DNA of 64,000 bases, taken from positions 24,195,665-24,259,664 of the forward strand of contig CM044965.1 of assembly GCA_024516035.1 (NCBI GenBank). Direction: 5' to 3'. This stretch comes from Bactericera cockerelli (lineage: Eukaryota > Arthropoda > Insecta > Hemiptera > Triozidae). The notes below the pieces were generated by a model. It saw only the letters and a program-made list of their open reading frames with translations. It had not been told where the DNA came from and searched no databases. A program made the position numbers and the translations under genes. This document shows positions 34,034-44,735 of this stretch, one piece after another; position 1 is the first letter of the stretch; the number at the start of each line of letters is the position of its first letter.

Positions 34034-35148
34034 ACTTGCAGCATGCTAGAAACCACAGTATTGTTGTTGTTGTGTCTTTTGTTGTTGTTGGTGTTGTGGC
34101 TTTTGTTGTAGTTGTTGTTGTTGTCGCTGCTTTTAATCATCGGTACCAAAGTTGGTACCGAAGTTAGAACAAGACAGACAAGAAGAGACTTTGTGCATTG
34201 GTAATATGGTCAATTGGTCATGGAGGCCTTTGTGTTATACAAACAATGTAAAATGCTTGCAATTCTTATAGGGATTATTGGCCAGGGGGGGGGGGGGGGG
34301 TAGCGCACACCTACCTTCGTTACAACTTGCATCAGGTAATTGAAAGTACCTACTTCTATTTTATTATTATTGAAACACTTCCCTTCGTTACGATTAATAT
34401 GAAAGTACTTAACTTCAAACTTGGATCAGGTAATTGAAAGTACTTCTACTATATTATTTTATTGAAACACTTACCTTCTTAATATGAAAGTACTTCTATT
34501 CTATATTATTATTATTATTGAAACACTTACCTTCTTGATATGAAAGTACTCAACTACTTATCTTCGTTACAATTAATATGAAAGACAGGGAACACACAAT
34601 CTATGAGTCACCTGGTAGCTAAAATAAGCATGACCATCCAGAGAGGTAATGCTGCCAGCGTGTTAGGAGCATTGCCATCAGAAGAATTGACTTCAATGTT
34701 CTATCTGTAACTTTTAATAAAACTTGACTAATATGAAAGTACTTAACTTCGTTACAACTTACATCTCATAATTGAAAGTACTACTATTTATTATTATTGA
34801 AACAGGTACCTTCTTAATATAAAAATACTTCTATTTTATTATTATTATTTCGAGGTAGATACATTTTTTTTTTTTTTTTTTTTGCTTCTTAGTTAATAGT
34901 GAGGAGACTTTTCAGTATATCTCACTAAAACTATAACTAGTATGTTAAAATTAATTATTTTTATTATTATTATTGGAACACTTACCTTCTCAATATGAAA
35001 GTACTTACCTTCGTTACAACTTGCGATATCTTTTTGTATTACGATTATCCTTTCCAGCTCGTTAAGTTCTAGTGAAATGAAATTTTTAATTAGCCATCTC
35101 ACAACTAAGTGCTAATTAATAACAGATTCGATACTAGTCCTGCATGTT
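34034..35148. repeat. Simple repeats and a local direct-repeat cluster
   Basis: A (TTG)n tract at about 34064-34130 is followed by a G10-13 run at 34289. From 34310 to 35030, AATATGAAAGTACTT and ATTATTATTGAAACACTTACC with CTTCGTTACAACTT words recur six or more times as loosely spaced direct repeats. There is also a T20-type run at 34865. No coding potential. Confidence 0.65.
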
Positions 35149-35149
35149 G

Positions 35150-35330
35150 GGCGAAAAAACAACAACACCAATCACTTGTTGTTGTTGTTGTAGGCAGCGG
35201 TGTTAACTACTTGGGTGCAGAACTACTAAGGATAACTTGTCATGTCCCGGCTGTGTTTCGAACCCACGACCTCTGGAATCTCTGGATTCACAGAGTGCCG
35301 CCTTTACCACTGAGCTACCGACAGAAGTAG
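35150..35330 (-). mobile_element. SINE6, reverse copy
   Basis: On the minus strand: TCGGTAGCTCAGTGGTAAAG, TCTGTGAATCCAGAGATTCC, GTCGTGGGTTCGAAACAC-like B-box and GGGACATGACAAGTTATCC. The 3' part is joined to a (TTG)n tract at 35180. Confidence 0.72.
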
Positions 35331-35659
35331 AGTTAGTACTTGATTTTGAACTGGCTAATATCAATTCCGGTTTTCTTTTGATTAGAGGACCAGGAAATCA
35401 ACACTGCATTGGACTTTATTTTGACAAGAATCGTTGATTCAATATTTGAAACTCATTTTACGATTGCGTGGTGTTTTTTTAACTCGTTTTTTATGCAGTG
35501 ATTGGTTCGGAATCGACCGGTGGAACTGTTATTATTATTAATAATATTAATACTAGACTTACTAAAAATTAAAAAAAAACCTTTAAGCAATTATAAATAA
35601 TACGGTAATATTCGAGATACCCTGTGGTAAGTGTCGAATCTGTAGCTAAGCCAGGGGGG

Positions 35660-35765
35660 ATGGTATATACATGAATTCACCAGTTCTCATCCGATCAGTG
35701 AAGTGAAGCAACGTTGAGCGTGGTGAGGACGTGGAAACGTGACTGTTTTGGTCTCAAATCCATAT
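35660..35765 (+). pseudogene. 5S rRNA-like sequence, degenerate
   Basis: AATTCACCAGTTCTCATCCG followed by ATCAGTGAAGTGAAGCAACG and TTGAGCGTGGTGAGGACGTGG aligns along its length with the conserved internal promoter region of animal 5S rRNA (5S has CACCGGTTCTCGTCCGATCA at this place). The first helix and 3' end are poor. It is either a 5S pseudogene or the head of an old 5S-derived SINE. There is no shared SINE core downstream. Confidence 0.7.
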
Positions 35766-36094
35766 ATCCGTGGTCATCACTCATCATGGTACTCCATGTT
35801 TTGCTGGCTATTTCCGGCCCCATAATTTGAGAAACTATGTATAGTTTGTTTGCCTAGTGAATGTTGATGGGCAAAACCCCAATCGTCATATGAACATGCA
35901 GTTGAAAATGACGTGAAACCTAAGTAAACAAATATCGATTTTAATTTAGTCCAATAGCTTTGCGGTCTAGAGGACTTTGTTTGCAATTATCAAAGAAAAA
36001 GCATCATCTATAAATTATTTTATAAATGATGCTTAAAAAAAAAAAAATATGGATAAACTTTTTTCTCAGAATTCAAATTAAACTTCGAAAATTT

Positions 36095-36335
36095 AGGACG
36101 ACATTAATAGACAAAATCGATAACTTAAGTTATTGCTTAGCATCGGTTTTCCCTGTCTAAGACAGTACGCAATCCGAGGCTTAGCGCCACAGATGTATTA
36201 CAAAAACGTCTATTAATTTCATCCTTTTAAGGGTGTCTTAAATGCGTACTATCTTAAATGGGGGGAAAAAAGTGCTAAGTCATGACTTAAGAACACGATT
36301 TTGTCTATTAATTTCACCCTTATATTTCGTAAAAT
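36095..36335. repeat. Dispersed repeat with GCTTAGCGCCACAG core
   Basis: Contains GTTATTGCTTAGCATCGG, ACAGTACGCAATCCGAGGCT, TAGCGCCACAGATGTATTAC and AAAACGTCTATTAATTTC. The same words, in order, return at 57470-57700. Both copies contain internal complementary parts (AAAATCG near each end), suggesting a foldback-type MITE. Ends are not resolved. Confidence 0.65.
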
Positions 36336-36658
36336 CAGGAAACCCTTCTCACAAGTTCATCATTCGTTTATCTCATGTTTATTAACATTTATGTATGTTG
36401 GTCTCGCAATCTACAGCGAGCTATAAGTGATAACACCAGCAGTGATAAGAGTCGTAAGACGCTTGGGACAAAGTGAAGTGGCTATCAGCTTGAATTATAC
36501 ACTTTATACAGGGTGTGATAGTGGAAGGAAAAAAATAGCGGAACTAAGACCACATTATGAAATGGGATAAAAGATCAGTGGTTGAGTGAAAGAGCTCACA
36601 CATATGAGAACCTGCCACTTTAAAGAAAGACGAAAAAAAGTCCTCAAGTTCAGGAAAA

Positions 36659-36945
36659 TTTTAGTAAAGCCAGTTTGAGTAATTGTGATATCAAGTGCAC
36701 TGGTAGTCAAGTGGTTAACGCGCTAGTCTGGTATTCCAGGTAGCGTAGGGATACGTTGGTTCGAATCCCACCCAGTGCATGAATTTTTCCTCATTCATTT
36801 GAGTTTGTGACCACATAATAATAAGACTCTCAGGGTTAGGTGGTAGGAAATACTTTGAGCATTGACCTTGCCTGGTGGTTATCTTCCACGAAAGAGTGTT
36901 ATTATTATAAGATTGTGATTAACATAACTATGATAACTTTGGTTT
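36659..36945 (+). mobile_element. SINE2 fragment split by a SINE1 insertion
   Basis: SINE2 body TTTAGTAAAGCCAGTTTGAG TAATTGTGATATCA is cut at about 36694. A complete SINE1 (about 36695-36909; GTGCACTGGTAGTCAAGTGG to GAAAGAGTGTTATTATTATA) fills the break, and SINE2 resumes GATTGTGATTAACATAACTA. The order of events is therefore SINE2 first, SINE1 later. Confidence 0.85.
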
Positions 36946-37800
36946 TTAATCCTGTTTTATAATTTGGCCCCCTAACTTCATCACATCTTCTTCTTCACCC
37001 TGTCAGAGCTTGATTTGAACAAGGTGCAAAGTAAACTTTTCTTCCAACTCTCAATAGTCTCAACATTTATTCGGTCAAGTTTTCGCCTGCAAAACGATTT
37101 ATTAAGAATAAATAATAATAAATAAAAAACTACGGAACAACGTTCCATTTTATTACTTAAATATTATTCCAATTAAATTTCAACACTAGAGTTAAATAAT
37201 CAAAATCTATCTCATCACAAATTACAGTATAATCTTCACATTTTTATTTGGTATCTGTTTTTGTTTTGTTTTTTTGTACTTTTAAAAATTCTAAATGCAC
37301 AAAAAATATTCTGCAGATCATGATCTAAAGTATTTTCTTCTTATTCATCATCTATAATTTTAAATTTAATGCATATACATATATCTATGTGAATGTACAA
37401 ATTGTACATTCTACATAATTATATTCCTAGTATAGCTAGGTGTTTTTTTTTTGTCTGAGAATTAAATAATTTACTGAGAAATTAATAACAATTTATAAAT
37501 CCCGGTGCCGATGTTTTTTTTAATAATAATAAACTGCAATTTTAACATGCGATGGTTAACCTAGCTGTAAATATAACTGTTTACCCAAAAACAATCTCAT
37601 TCATTTATTATTTCAGGTTTTTTTAGTGACCTCTAAATATTACCACGGAAGTTTAGAACTAAAATTAATTCTAATATAAGTTTGTTTACATGTGGATCTA
37701 AGTAAATAATCTTTTTTCCCAAAAAACATTTTTCCCAATAATTTAACTTCAGCTTAAAAGGTAATAATTATGTATATTTTATTGATGTAAATAAAGTTCA
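36946..37800. other. Intronic sequence without clear features
   Basis: AT-rich, no recognisable repeats other than A/T runs, no gene. Confidence 0.45.
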
Positions 37801-37804
37801 TGAA

Positions 37805-38005
37805 GTGCCCTGGTAGTCAAGTGGTTAAGGCGATAGTCTGGTAATCCAGATAGCTTAGGGATCCGTTGGTTCGAATCCACGTAGTGCATGAATTTTTCCT
37901 CATTATTTTGAGTTTGTCTACGACCTGAGGATTAGGTGGTAGAAAATGCTTTGAGCATTAACCTCGCCTGGTGGTTACCTTCCACTGAAGAGAATAATTA
38001 TTATA
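37805..38005 (+). mobile_element. SINE1, slightly deleted
   Basis: Head CCTGGTAGTCAAGTGGTTAA and GGTTCGAATCCACG. A deletion removes part of the TGTGACCACATAATAATAAG segment. The tail TTCCACTGAAGAGAATAATT abuts the left end of the foldback element at 38024. Confidence 0.82.
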
Positions 38006-38023
38006 AATAATAACAACTATGTA

Positions 38024-38701
38024 CAGGGTGGGGCAAAAGTCTGGAAACCCCTGAATAACTTTCGAATGGCTTCTTCGGTAAAATTAAAATTTTGTAAGGT
38101 AAACCGGGCTAATAAGTCCTTCTTATAGAGTCGGGTTGGTTTTTGTTACCGGCCCCCATGTCGGGGCCAGGGGGGTCAACTTAAATACGAACCCCCACCT
38201 TGCGATACATTTTTGGAAAGGTCTTTAAATAAGAAATACATTGGTGCAAATTTTCGTATTTAAAAAAATGAAGTTGACCTTCCTAGACCCGACATGGGGG
38301 CCAGTGAAAAAAAATCGGTCCAATTCTATTATAAGGTCTAATTACCAAGGATTACCGTACACAATTTGAGAAAGTCCTTTCGAAAGATATTCAGGGGTTT
38401 CCAGACTTTACTGCATAAACAAAGTTGGACGCCATTTGCAAATAAAAAATATTAAAAAAATAAAATATGCACAAATGTATTTCTTATTTGAAGACCTTTC
38501 CAAAAATGTATCGCAAGGTGGGGGTTCGTATTTAAAAAAATGAAGTTGGCCCCCCTGGCCCCGACATGGGGGCCGGTAACAAAAAACGACCCCACTCTAA
38601 AAGAAGGTCCTATTAGCTTGGTTTACCATACAAAATTTTAAGTTTACCGAAGAAGGCATTCGAAAGTTATTCAGGGGTTTCCAGACTTTTGCCCCACCCT
38701 G
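38024..38701. mobile_element. Foldback MITE, about 680 bp
   Basis: Starts CAGGGTGGGGCAAAAGTCTG and ends with its complement. The arms stay complementary for about 250 bp through GGCCCCCATGTCGGGGCCAG. The TA target repeats are at 38022-38023 and 38702-38703. Each arm also contains a smaller inverted pair of the CGACATGGGGGCC type, so the hairpin is nested. No transposase. Confidence 0.92.
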
Positions 38702-39940
38702 TATAATTAATAAAGTTCATGTTAATAAAATTCATATATATTAAATTAAAAAAAAATAGCGAAAATTATCTACCTAATGCAAACTTTTTATACTAGGCCA
38801 TTGTTCTTGTGAGTTTTTTCTCACCAATTTTAAACAATAAACATGTTTTATTATAGTTTAACTGGTCTTTGTTAGACCTGATGGTTTTTAACCTATTTTT
38901 TTTATATTATTATTATTTTTTTTTTTTCATCGTGTGGGTTCTTCCAGTTTTATAATTTCACAGAAGAGTACGAAATTAGAGAATTGCAGGATATGCAATT
39001 TCCTATATCTGGTTTACAACTTCGCTTGGGATTTAGTTCGATGTTTCTTTACCCACATGAAGTAGGATGCAATTTTTTCGCATGAATTCTTTACTATTAG
39101 GAGATAATTTAAATCTAATGTTATTCTATCAGTTAACAGATAATCATTTTTATTATGATTGTTATTTATTAATAATTATATTTAAATTTTTGAATTGCAT
39201 TAATTTATTAGGCTCTATAAACATGAGATGAAATGAGTATAATTCTGTTAATACTGAATTGCATTGTGAAGAGAGAACCATCAATTTTTTTTATAATTAT
39301 TTATTAATTAGATATTTTTGCATTTAATTAATTTATCAGGCTCTTTAAACGTGCGATAAATGTATCTTGGAACTCACAGAGCTTCTCGGTGAATATTTTC
39401 CACGCATTATTATACAAACATGATGAGTCTGCTAAACATTAATTAATTAGAATCTAATAATGTTTTTTTTTTTTTTTTTTGAGAATCATAAATTTTTGCA
39501 TCCCTCTGTAAAACATGAGATTAATCATATCTTTCCTGAAACGAATGAGAGAATGTTGCATTGAATTTACGAGTTCGCCCACAGTTCATTCATTATTTTC
39601 ATACCAGAGGACTAAAGCGGAAATTCTCGCTTTTCGTATAACCCCGAAATAAACTCATAATTATGTTTATATTATATTTTTCTATTCTTTTTCCTTTTTA
39701 CTGTACGCTTCTATAGAATTCGCATCCTCAAAAAACTACGCTTCTATGGAAATCGTGTCTTGAGCAAATTCAGTTTTTTTTCTTTAAAATCCTCAAAAAA
39801 CTACGCTTGTAACCTTACTACTACTTATATTGTTTCCTTTTTTTTCATTGTTATAACAATTATTTGTATTGTACAATGTACATATGTCTTTTTATATCTA
39901 ATAAAGTGTTTAATAATAATAATTGAATTGAATATATTTC
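38702..39940. other. AT-rich intronic sequence
   Basis: Strongly AT-rich with two T-runs (38920, 39463). Segments ATTATTTATTAATTA and TTTAATTAATTTATCAGGCTC repeat loosely at 39160 and 39300. No genes. Confidence 0.45.
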
Positions 39941-40890
39941 TATATTAGAGTGAATACCAGTGGAGGCCGTTACAAAATTTCGTTACAACCTTAAAACAGA
40001 GGTACGAACACGATTTACAACAGGTGATCTATTCAAAGCTATAAAATCAACAAAGAACTCAAAGGCGCTAGGCCCTGACAATCTATCACCTGTAATGTTA
40101 AAACACATCGGTCCCAAATGTGCCAACTACTTGACAGAGCTTTTCAACCTTTGCATTCAAGAGCTAAAAATACCTGATATCTGGAAAGTAAGCAAGATAA
40201 TACCTCTCTTGAAACCAGGCAAACCTGCAGATGCATCAACATCATACCGCCCTATATCACTCTTATCTCCAGTTATGAAGATATTTGAGAAGCTGGTACT
40301 GAGTATACTTAATGATCACTTGGAGTCAGCAGAACATCAGCATGGCTTCAAGAAGAATAGGAGTACAACTACGGCACTGCACCATGTCACAGACTTTATT
40401 CAAAGAGGATTAAATGAGAAACGCCCTAATAAACGCTCAATTCTAGTGGCCTTAGATTTATCAAGGGCATTTGACACAGTATGCCACAGCACCTTACTAA
40501 AGGACATTTTGGACTCTAATCTTCCAAATGATATCAAGAGGATCCTAGCAATATATTTAAGGGGGCGACAAACTTATGTAGAGTATAGAGGTACTAAATC
40601 CTCTTACAGGAAAGTAAAACAAGGAGTTCCACAGGGCAGCATAATATCCCCAGTACTTTTCAACCACAACGACATCCAAACCTTGTATGATAAAATTAAC
40701 CCCTATCTTGAAACACTAAACACCTGGTTCAAAGAAAGAAAACTCGTGCTCAGTGCAGAAAAATCCTCGGCCACCTTATTCACTACATGGAACCTAGAAA
40801 TCAACACTAACCTCGACATCAAAATTGGAGGAAACTCTATCACCACCATAAAACACCCTAAGATACTTGGTGTCACACTCGACAATCTCC

Positions 40891-41707
40891 GGACGACACC
40901 TGATTCCGTCCCGCGAGTTTTTTCTCTCAGGTAGTCGATACTCGATTCCGTCCCGAACCTCTCAGATCAATCACTGAATTCCGTCCCGTCACTTATCTTA
41001 TGCACCTATGTACTATGTACATAAGTAACTGATATTATGTATTAGGCTATGTACAAGTTCGGTGCGAGGCATGGCCTATATTGTATTTTACCTAACCCTA
41101 CTATAAACCCAAGGCATGGCCTTCATTGTATTTTACCTAACCCTACTATAAACCCAAGGCATGGCCGTCATTGTATTTTACCTAACCCTACTATAAACTC
41201 AAGGCATGGCCTTCATTTTATTTTACCTAACCCTACTATAAACCCAAGGCATGGCCTTCATTGTATTTTACCTAACCCTACTATAAACCCAAGGCATGGC
41301 CGTCATTGTATTTTACCTAACCCTACTATATAAACTCAAGGCATGGCCTTCATTGTATTTTACCTAACCCTACTATAAACCCAAGGCATGGCCGTCATTG
41401 TATTTTACCTAACCCTACTATAAACTCAAGGCATGGCCTTCATTGTATTTTACCTAACCATACTATGAACCCTAGGCATGGCCTTAATTTTTTTATTTTA
41501 CGTGATTGAAAATAAACTGATGAAAAATGTTGAATTTATAATTTATGTATTTATTTATGTATATAGGACGGAACATATGGGATGGAATCGGGTATTGAAC
41601 CCTTACGATGACCGGACGGAATCAGGTGTTAAAATATTGACGGGACGGAATCGACGGGACGGAATAAGGTGAAAAAAAGGTAAATGGGACGGAAAACGGT
41701 GCCTCCC
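40891..41707. mobile_element. TIR element with 8-bp target duplication, inside LINE-A
   Basis: Flanked by CAATCTCC at 40883-40890 and 41708-41715. The outer 22 bp are imperfect inverted repeats (16 of 22, ending in TTCCGTCCC), and GATTCCGTCCCG/CGGGACGGAATC words recur inside both ends. Without it, the LINE-A reading frame runs through in phase, which proves both the insertion and its boundaries. An 8-bp duplication fits hAT or P superfamilies. There is no transposase. The middle is the minisatellite below. Confidence 0.92.
41069..41490. repeat. 45-bp minisatellite within the TIR element, about 9 copies
   Basis: Unit AAGGCATGGCCTTCATTGTA + TTTTACCTAACCCTACTATA + AACCC, in near-perfect head-to-tail copies, with CTTC/CGTC alternation and CCC/CTC alternation at the unit joint. 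The CCTAACCCTA word looks telomere-like, but the unit is 45 bp and is not a telomeric array. Confidence 0.9.
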
Positions 41708-42874
41708 CAATCTCCTTACCTTCTCAGAGCATATTAAAATCATTCGCACCAAAATACAAAAAAGGAATAATGTGCTGAAGGCTCTGGCGGGTAGCACATG
41801 GGGGAAAGAGAAGGAAATTATTGTTACCACCTACAAAGCCATAGGAAGATCTGTCATGAACTATGCGGCCCCAATTTGGTCCCCTCAAGTATGTGAAACC
41901 AACTGGAAAAAGTTGCAAACCTCCCAAAACGCAGCACTAAGAATAGCCACTGGGTGTCACCACTGTCACCTAATGAGTCATCAAGACCACTTACACAGTG
42001 AAACACAAATCCTCCCTGTTAAACCACACAATGAACTCCTGTCACTTCAATACTTGGTCTCCTGCCTGATTCCCGAACATACATGCAACACCATTACAAC
42101 AGCAGCCCAACCACCTAGAAATATCAGGAAATCACTCTCCAACACCTATCTTCCTATCCTCCAAGAGCAATACCTACAAGATGGAGAAACAAGCAGAGAC
42201 AATTATAAATCAATCATACAGCATATTCACAGTAACATTGTAAACAACACAATTGGAAAATATCAACCTAACCGAGTTCTTGGAACTAATGTATTGCCAG
42301 ATATAGACCCATCGGAGAAGAATCTACCAAGATCAGCCCGTTCCACCTTAGCCCAACTTCGCTCCGCATGGTGCAAACTCCTCCAGAACTATAAATCTAG
42401 GATAGACCCTATAGAAAAAGACATCTGCCCACTCTGCCAGCAAGCGGGTCATGATGTCCATCACATATTTTCCTGCCCATCAAAACCCACAACTTTGGAC
42501 CCAACTTCTCTATGGACAAACCCAGTAGAAGTGGCCGTTTTCCTTGGGCTTGAGACGGATGTATGATGCAGTCAATGATGTATGAAACGTTAACAACAAC
42601 AACAACAAAATTTCGGCCCCAACCAATTACATAATAATAATAATAATAACAACCCATCCTCATAACCCCAATCAATCCAATCATAGTCTCTCGTTACACT
42701 TGTCCAGTGTTACATGACTCTAATTAATTGAATCATTTCTAGGGCTTCGAATTATTGCTAACTGATGGATTACGTCTAGCACAACACCTGTGCTGATCCC
42801 ATCTGTTTTACACCATTATGATATTAAGGTGTTATCCAAAGATTCTATTAATAGGTAACTCAACTCACTAAACA

Positions 42875-43010
42875 TTAAGGATTGGGTGGAAGGGATTGCC
42901 GTAGGCAATAACCCCACCCTTTAGTTAGGACATAATGTATGTTAATTTTCAATGTTTGTTTTATGTACTTGTGACTTTGTAAAAATATTTTTACCGTAAG
43001 AAAATATACC
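42875..43010 (+). repeat. NG repeat
   Basis: AGGATTGGGTGGAAGGGATT, then GCAATAACCCCACCCTTTAG TTAGGACATAATGTATG, then a T-rich 3' part ending ACCATACCATA. Same orientation as 656 and 62410. Confidence 0.7.
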
Positions 43011-44000
43011 ATACCATATATTATATCTATATGTTATCTATGTTGTTTACCTTTTTTTCTTGATTATATTGTTCTGAATTTTAATTTTCATTATTACCTG
43101 TTTGTACATTAGACTGGTTTTATCTCATAGAGGTAAGAAAAAAATGTCAGAATTTTTACAACGCTCAGGCAGAAATGAGTTTGGCTTTTGCAGAAATTGA
43201 GATAGACAAAATTTCAAGGCAATCAGAGTACGTTAACAGGACCCGCTCTGGCCTCAAAGTTTGGAAATTTGCCAAATTTTCGAGGTTGAGCTGACATTTT
43301 CGGCCATAACTCGAGAACGAAAACTCATACGAGCTTTAAAGATAAATCAAATGAAAGACCATTTTGTTGGCTTTACTTTGTTGTATAATACTATTTCCCG
43401 AAATCTTAGTGGTTACTGACTGAATTAAGAATATGTAGTCGAAAACGGGCCAGGTACCCAAAGTAGAGCATCTAAGGCATGATAGGATAATGGGTGAAAA
43501 TACTTATGATTTATAAAACTTATACATATAAATGTTATATGATTAGTTTTGAATGAATTTTTGACACATTATGAATCTATAAATACCCGTTTTTACCTAC
43601 TTGATAGTTCCTGACAGGTTAAGGCATGGCCAGAAAAACAAAATAATAATACCAACATATTACGTCAAAGTTATTCTCATTTTTTTATTGTAGAACTACA
43701 AATATCTAAAATTAAAAGTACAAATAGGTATTATTTCGTCAAAAAAATACAAATTAAGCAGTAAAACTTTACTTTGTTAGTTGGGAGAGAGGTAGAGAGG
43801 GAACTTTTTGAAGAATCAGGATAGAGTCTCCTACATTTACTCACAACTTGTGGGACAAACTGTTTCTGACATTCCTCTCTAGTTAGTAAATCGCTGAAGT
43901 CACTCCTCAACTTAACGCATCTCTTGGCTGTATCGTTTACAACTTTAAGGGATTGTACAATTTTAAGTCCTTTCTGATACTGAGGCTCACCATGCCAGAT

Positions 44001-44384
44001 TTAGGGGTCTACCCTCAAAAAGTCAGTTTTTATGACAAATCGACTGAAGAAAAGAAATGTTTCGTGAGTAATGAATTCTTTAAGGCCCCCTCTCACATAA
44101 GCTGGAATGTCTTTTATTCGTACTGTAATATTGACATTTTTTGTCCCCTCTGTATCATCAGAAGAACTGAAAAGCTTTGCAGCCATTCCAGACTTTTCAT
44201 CATGTGGCAAAGTTGGATCGAAAAATCCCAAGCCAACAGTTTCGGCATTCAAGTACCACAGGTGATAGACAACTTTATATAGTGCTTTCTCTGAACTATT
44301 GTTTTTATACGACAGCATCAAACACAGGTGTAGAGTAAAAGGACCTTGCACATTATTAGAAAAAATGTTAGAGCGGCACAACAT
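44001..44384 (-). pseudogene. Unnamed transposon-borne gene fragment, left-arm copy
   Basis: A minus-strand frame of 127 codons. Readable parts are MAAKLFSSSDDTEGTKNVNI and GGLKEFITHETFLFFSRFVI, ending KTDFLRVDP. The right arm repeats the same frame on the plus strand (about 44735-44985) with an in-frame stop (codon after NVNITV). Past the stop the right arm can still be read as DTAKRCVKLRSDFSDLLTRE and ECQKQFVPKVVS. I have the impression of a widespread uncharacterised invertebrate repeat-borne protein family but cannot name it. It is likely the C-terminal part of the parent element's own protein. Confidence 0.5.
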
Positions 44385-44461
44385 TTCTAGAAGTTGTCTT
44401 GAGAAGCGTCTTTGACTGTAAAATGGGTAGTAAAACTGAACCTCATCTAGATAATTTATAT

Positions 44462-44735
44462 GAGAACGCGATTAGCTCAGTGGTTTAGCACCGCTTGCCA
44501 TGCGGAAGGTCCTGAGTTCGATCCTCCGTGCCGACAAAAATTTGTATTCTTAATTTGGTTACAATTGTTTGTAAGGGATACCTTCCGGTGCGCTCGTGTT
44601 GACCCAGCACCTAAATGGGAAGTATTGTGTCACTTCTCGCCCATCAGAGGGGAGGCATACGACGGGATGGGCAGGTTACAACACAGACCACAAGCGTCTA
44701 CAGTAGCTCCTGTTTCTTGGCTATAACCTGTTTTA
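44462..44735 (+). mobile_element. SINE3 in the loop of the palindrome
   Basis: Head GCGATTAGCTCAGTGGTTTA, CTTGCCATGCGGAAGGTCC and GAGTTCGATCCTCCGTGCC (B-box). Body CCTTCCGGTGCGCTCGTGTT, AAATGGGAAGTATTGTGTCA. Tail CAAGCGTCTACAGTAGCTCC and TGTTTCTTGGCTATAACC. It matches 58361-58660 and the reverse fragment at 6225. Confidence 0.85.

Larger units (their letters stand above)
39945..42596 (+). mobile_element. LINE-A: 5'-truncated Jockey/CR1-like non-LTR retrotransposon, inactive
   Basis: Two open segments, 39960-40887 and 41716-42566, belong to one reading frame interrupted by the 817-bp insertion at 40891-41707. The reverse transcriptase starts inside the domain (KALGPDNLSP, SYRPISLLSP, ALDLSRAFDTV, QGVPQGSIISPVLF). 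The text then jumps to HNDIQTLYDKINPYLETL: the stretch that should hold the Y/FADD catalytic motif is missing without loss of frame, near 40664. The C-terminal half ends in a Cys-His cluster, CPLCQQAGHDVHHIFSCP, and SLWTNPVEVAVFLGL. There is no endonuclease. The 3' end is an (AAC)n-type tail at about 42594. The element is dead for three reasons: truncation, deletion and insertion. Confidence 0.85.

Noticed and set aside
41049..41490. Internal telomere-like array (CCTAACCCTA)
   Set aside because: The period is 45 bp with unrelated sequence between the CCTAA words. It is a minisatellite inside a TIR element, not telomeric TTAGG repeats.
44462..44535. tRNA gene candidate (AGCTCAGTGGTT head with GTTCGATCC)
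   Set aside because: The head is followed by the SINE3 body shared with 58361, and the acceptor ends do not pair. The same applies to the tRNA-like heads at 1490, 8330, 13218, 28640, 33880, 35290, 57160 and others.
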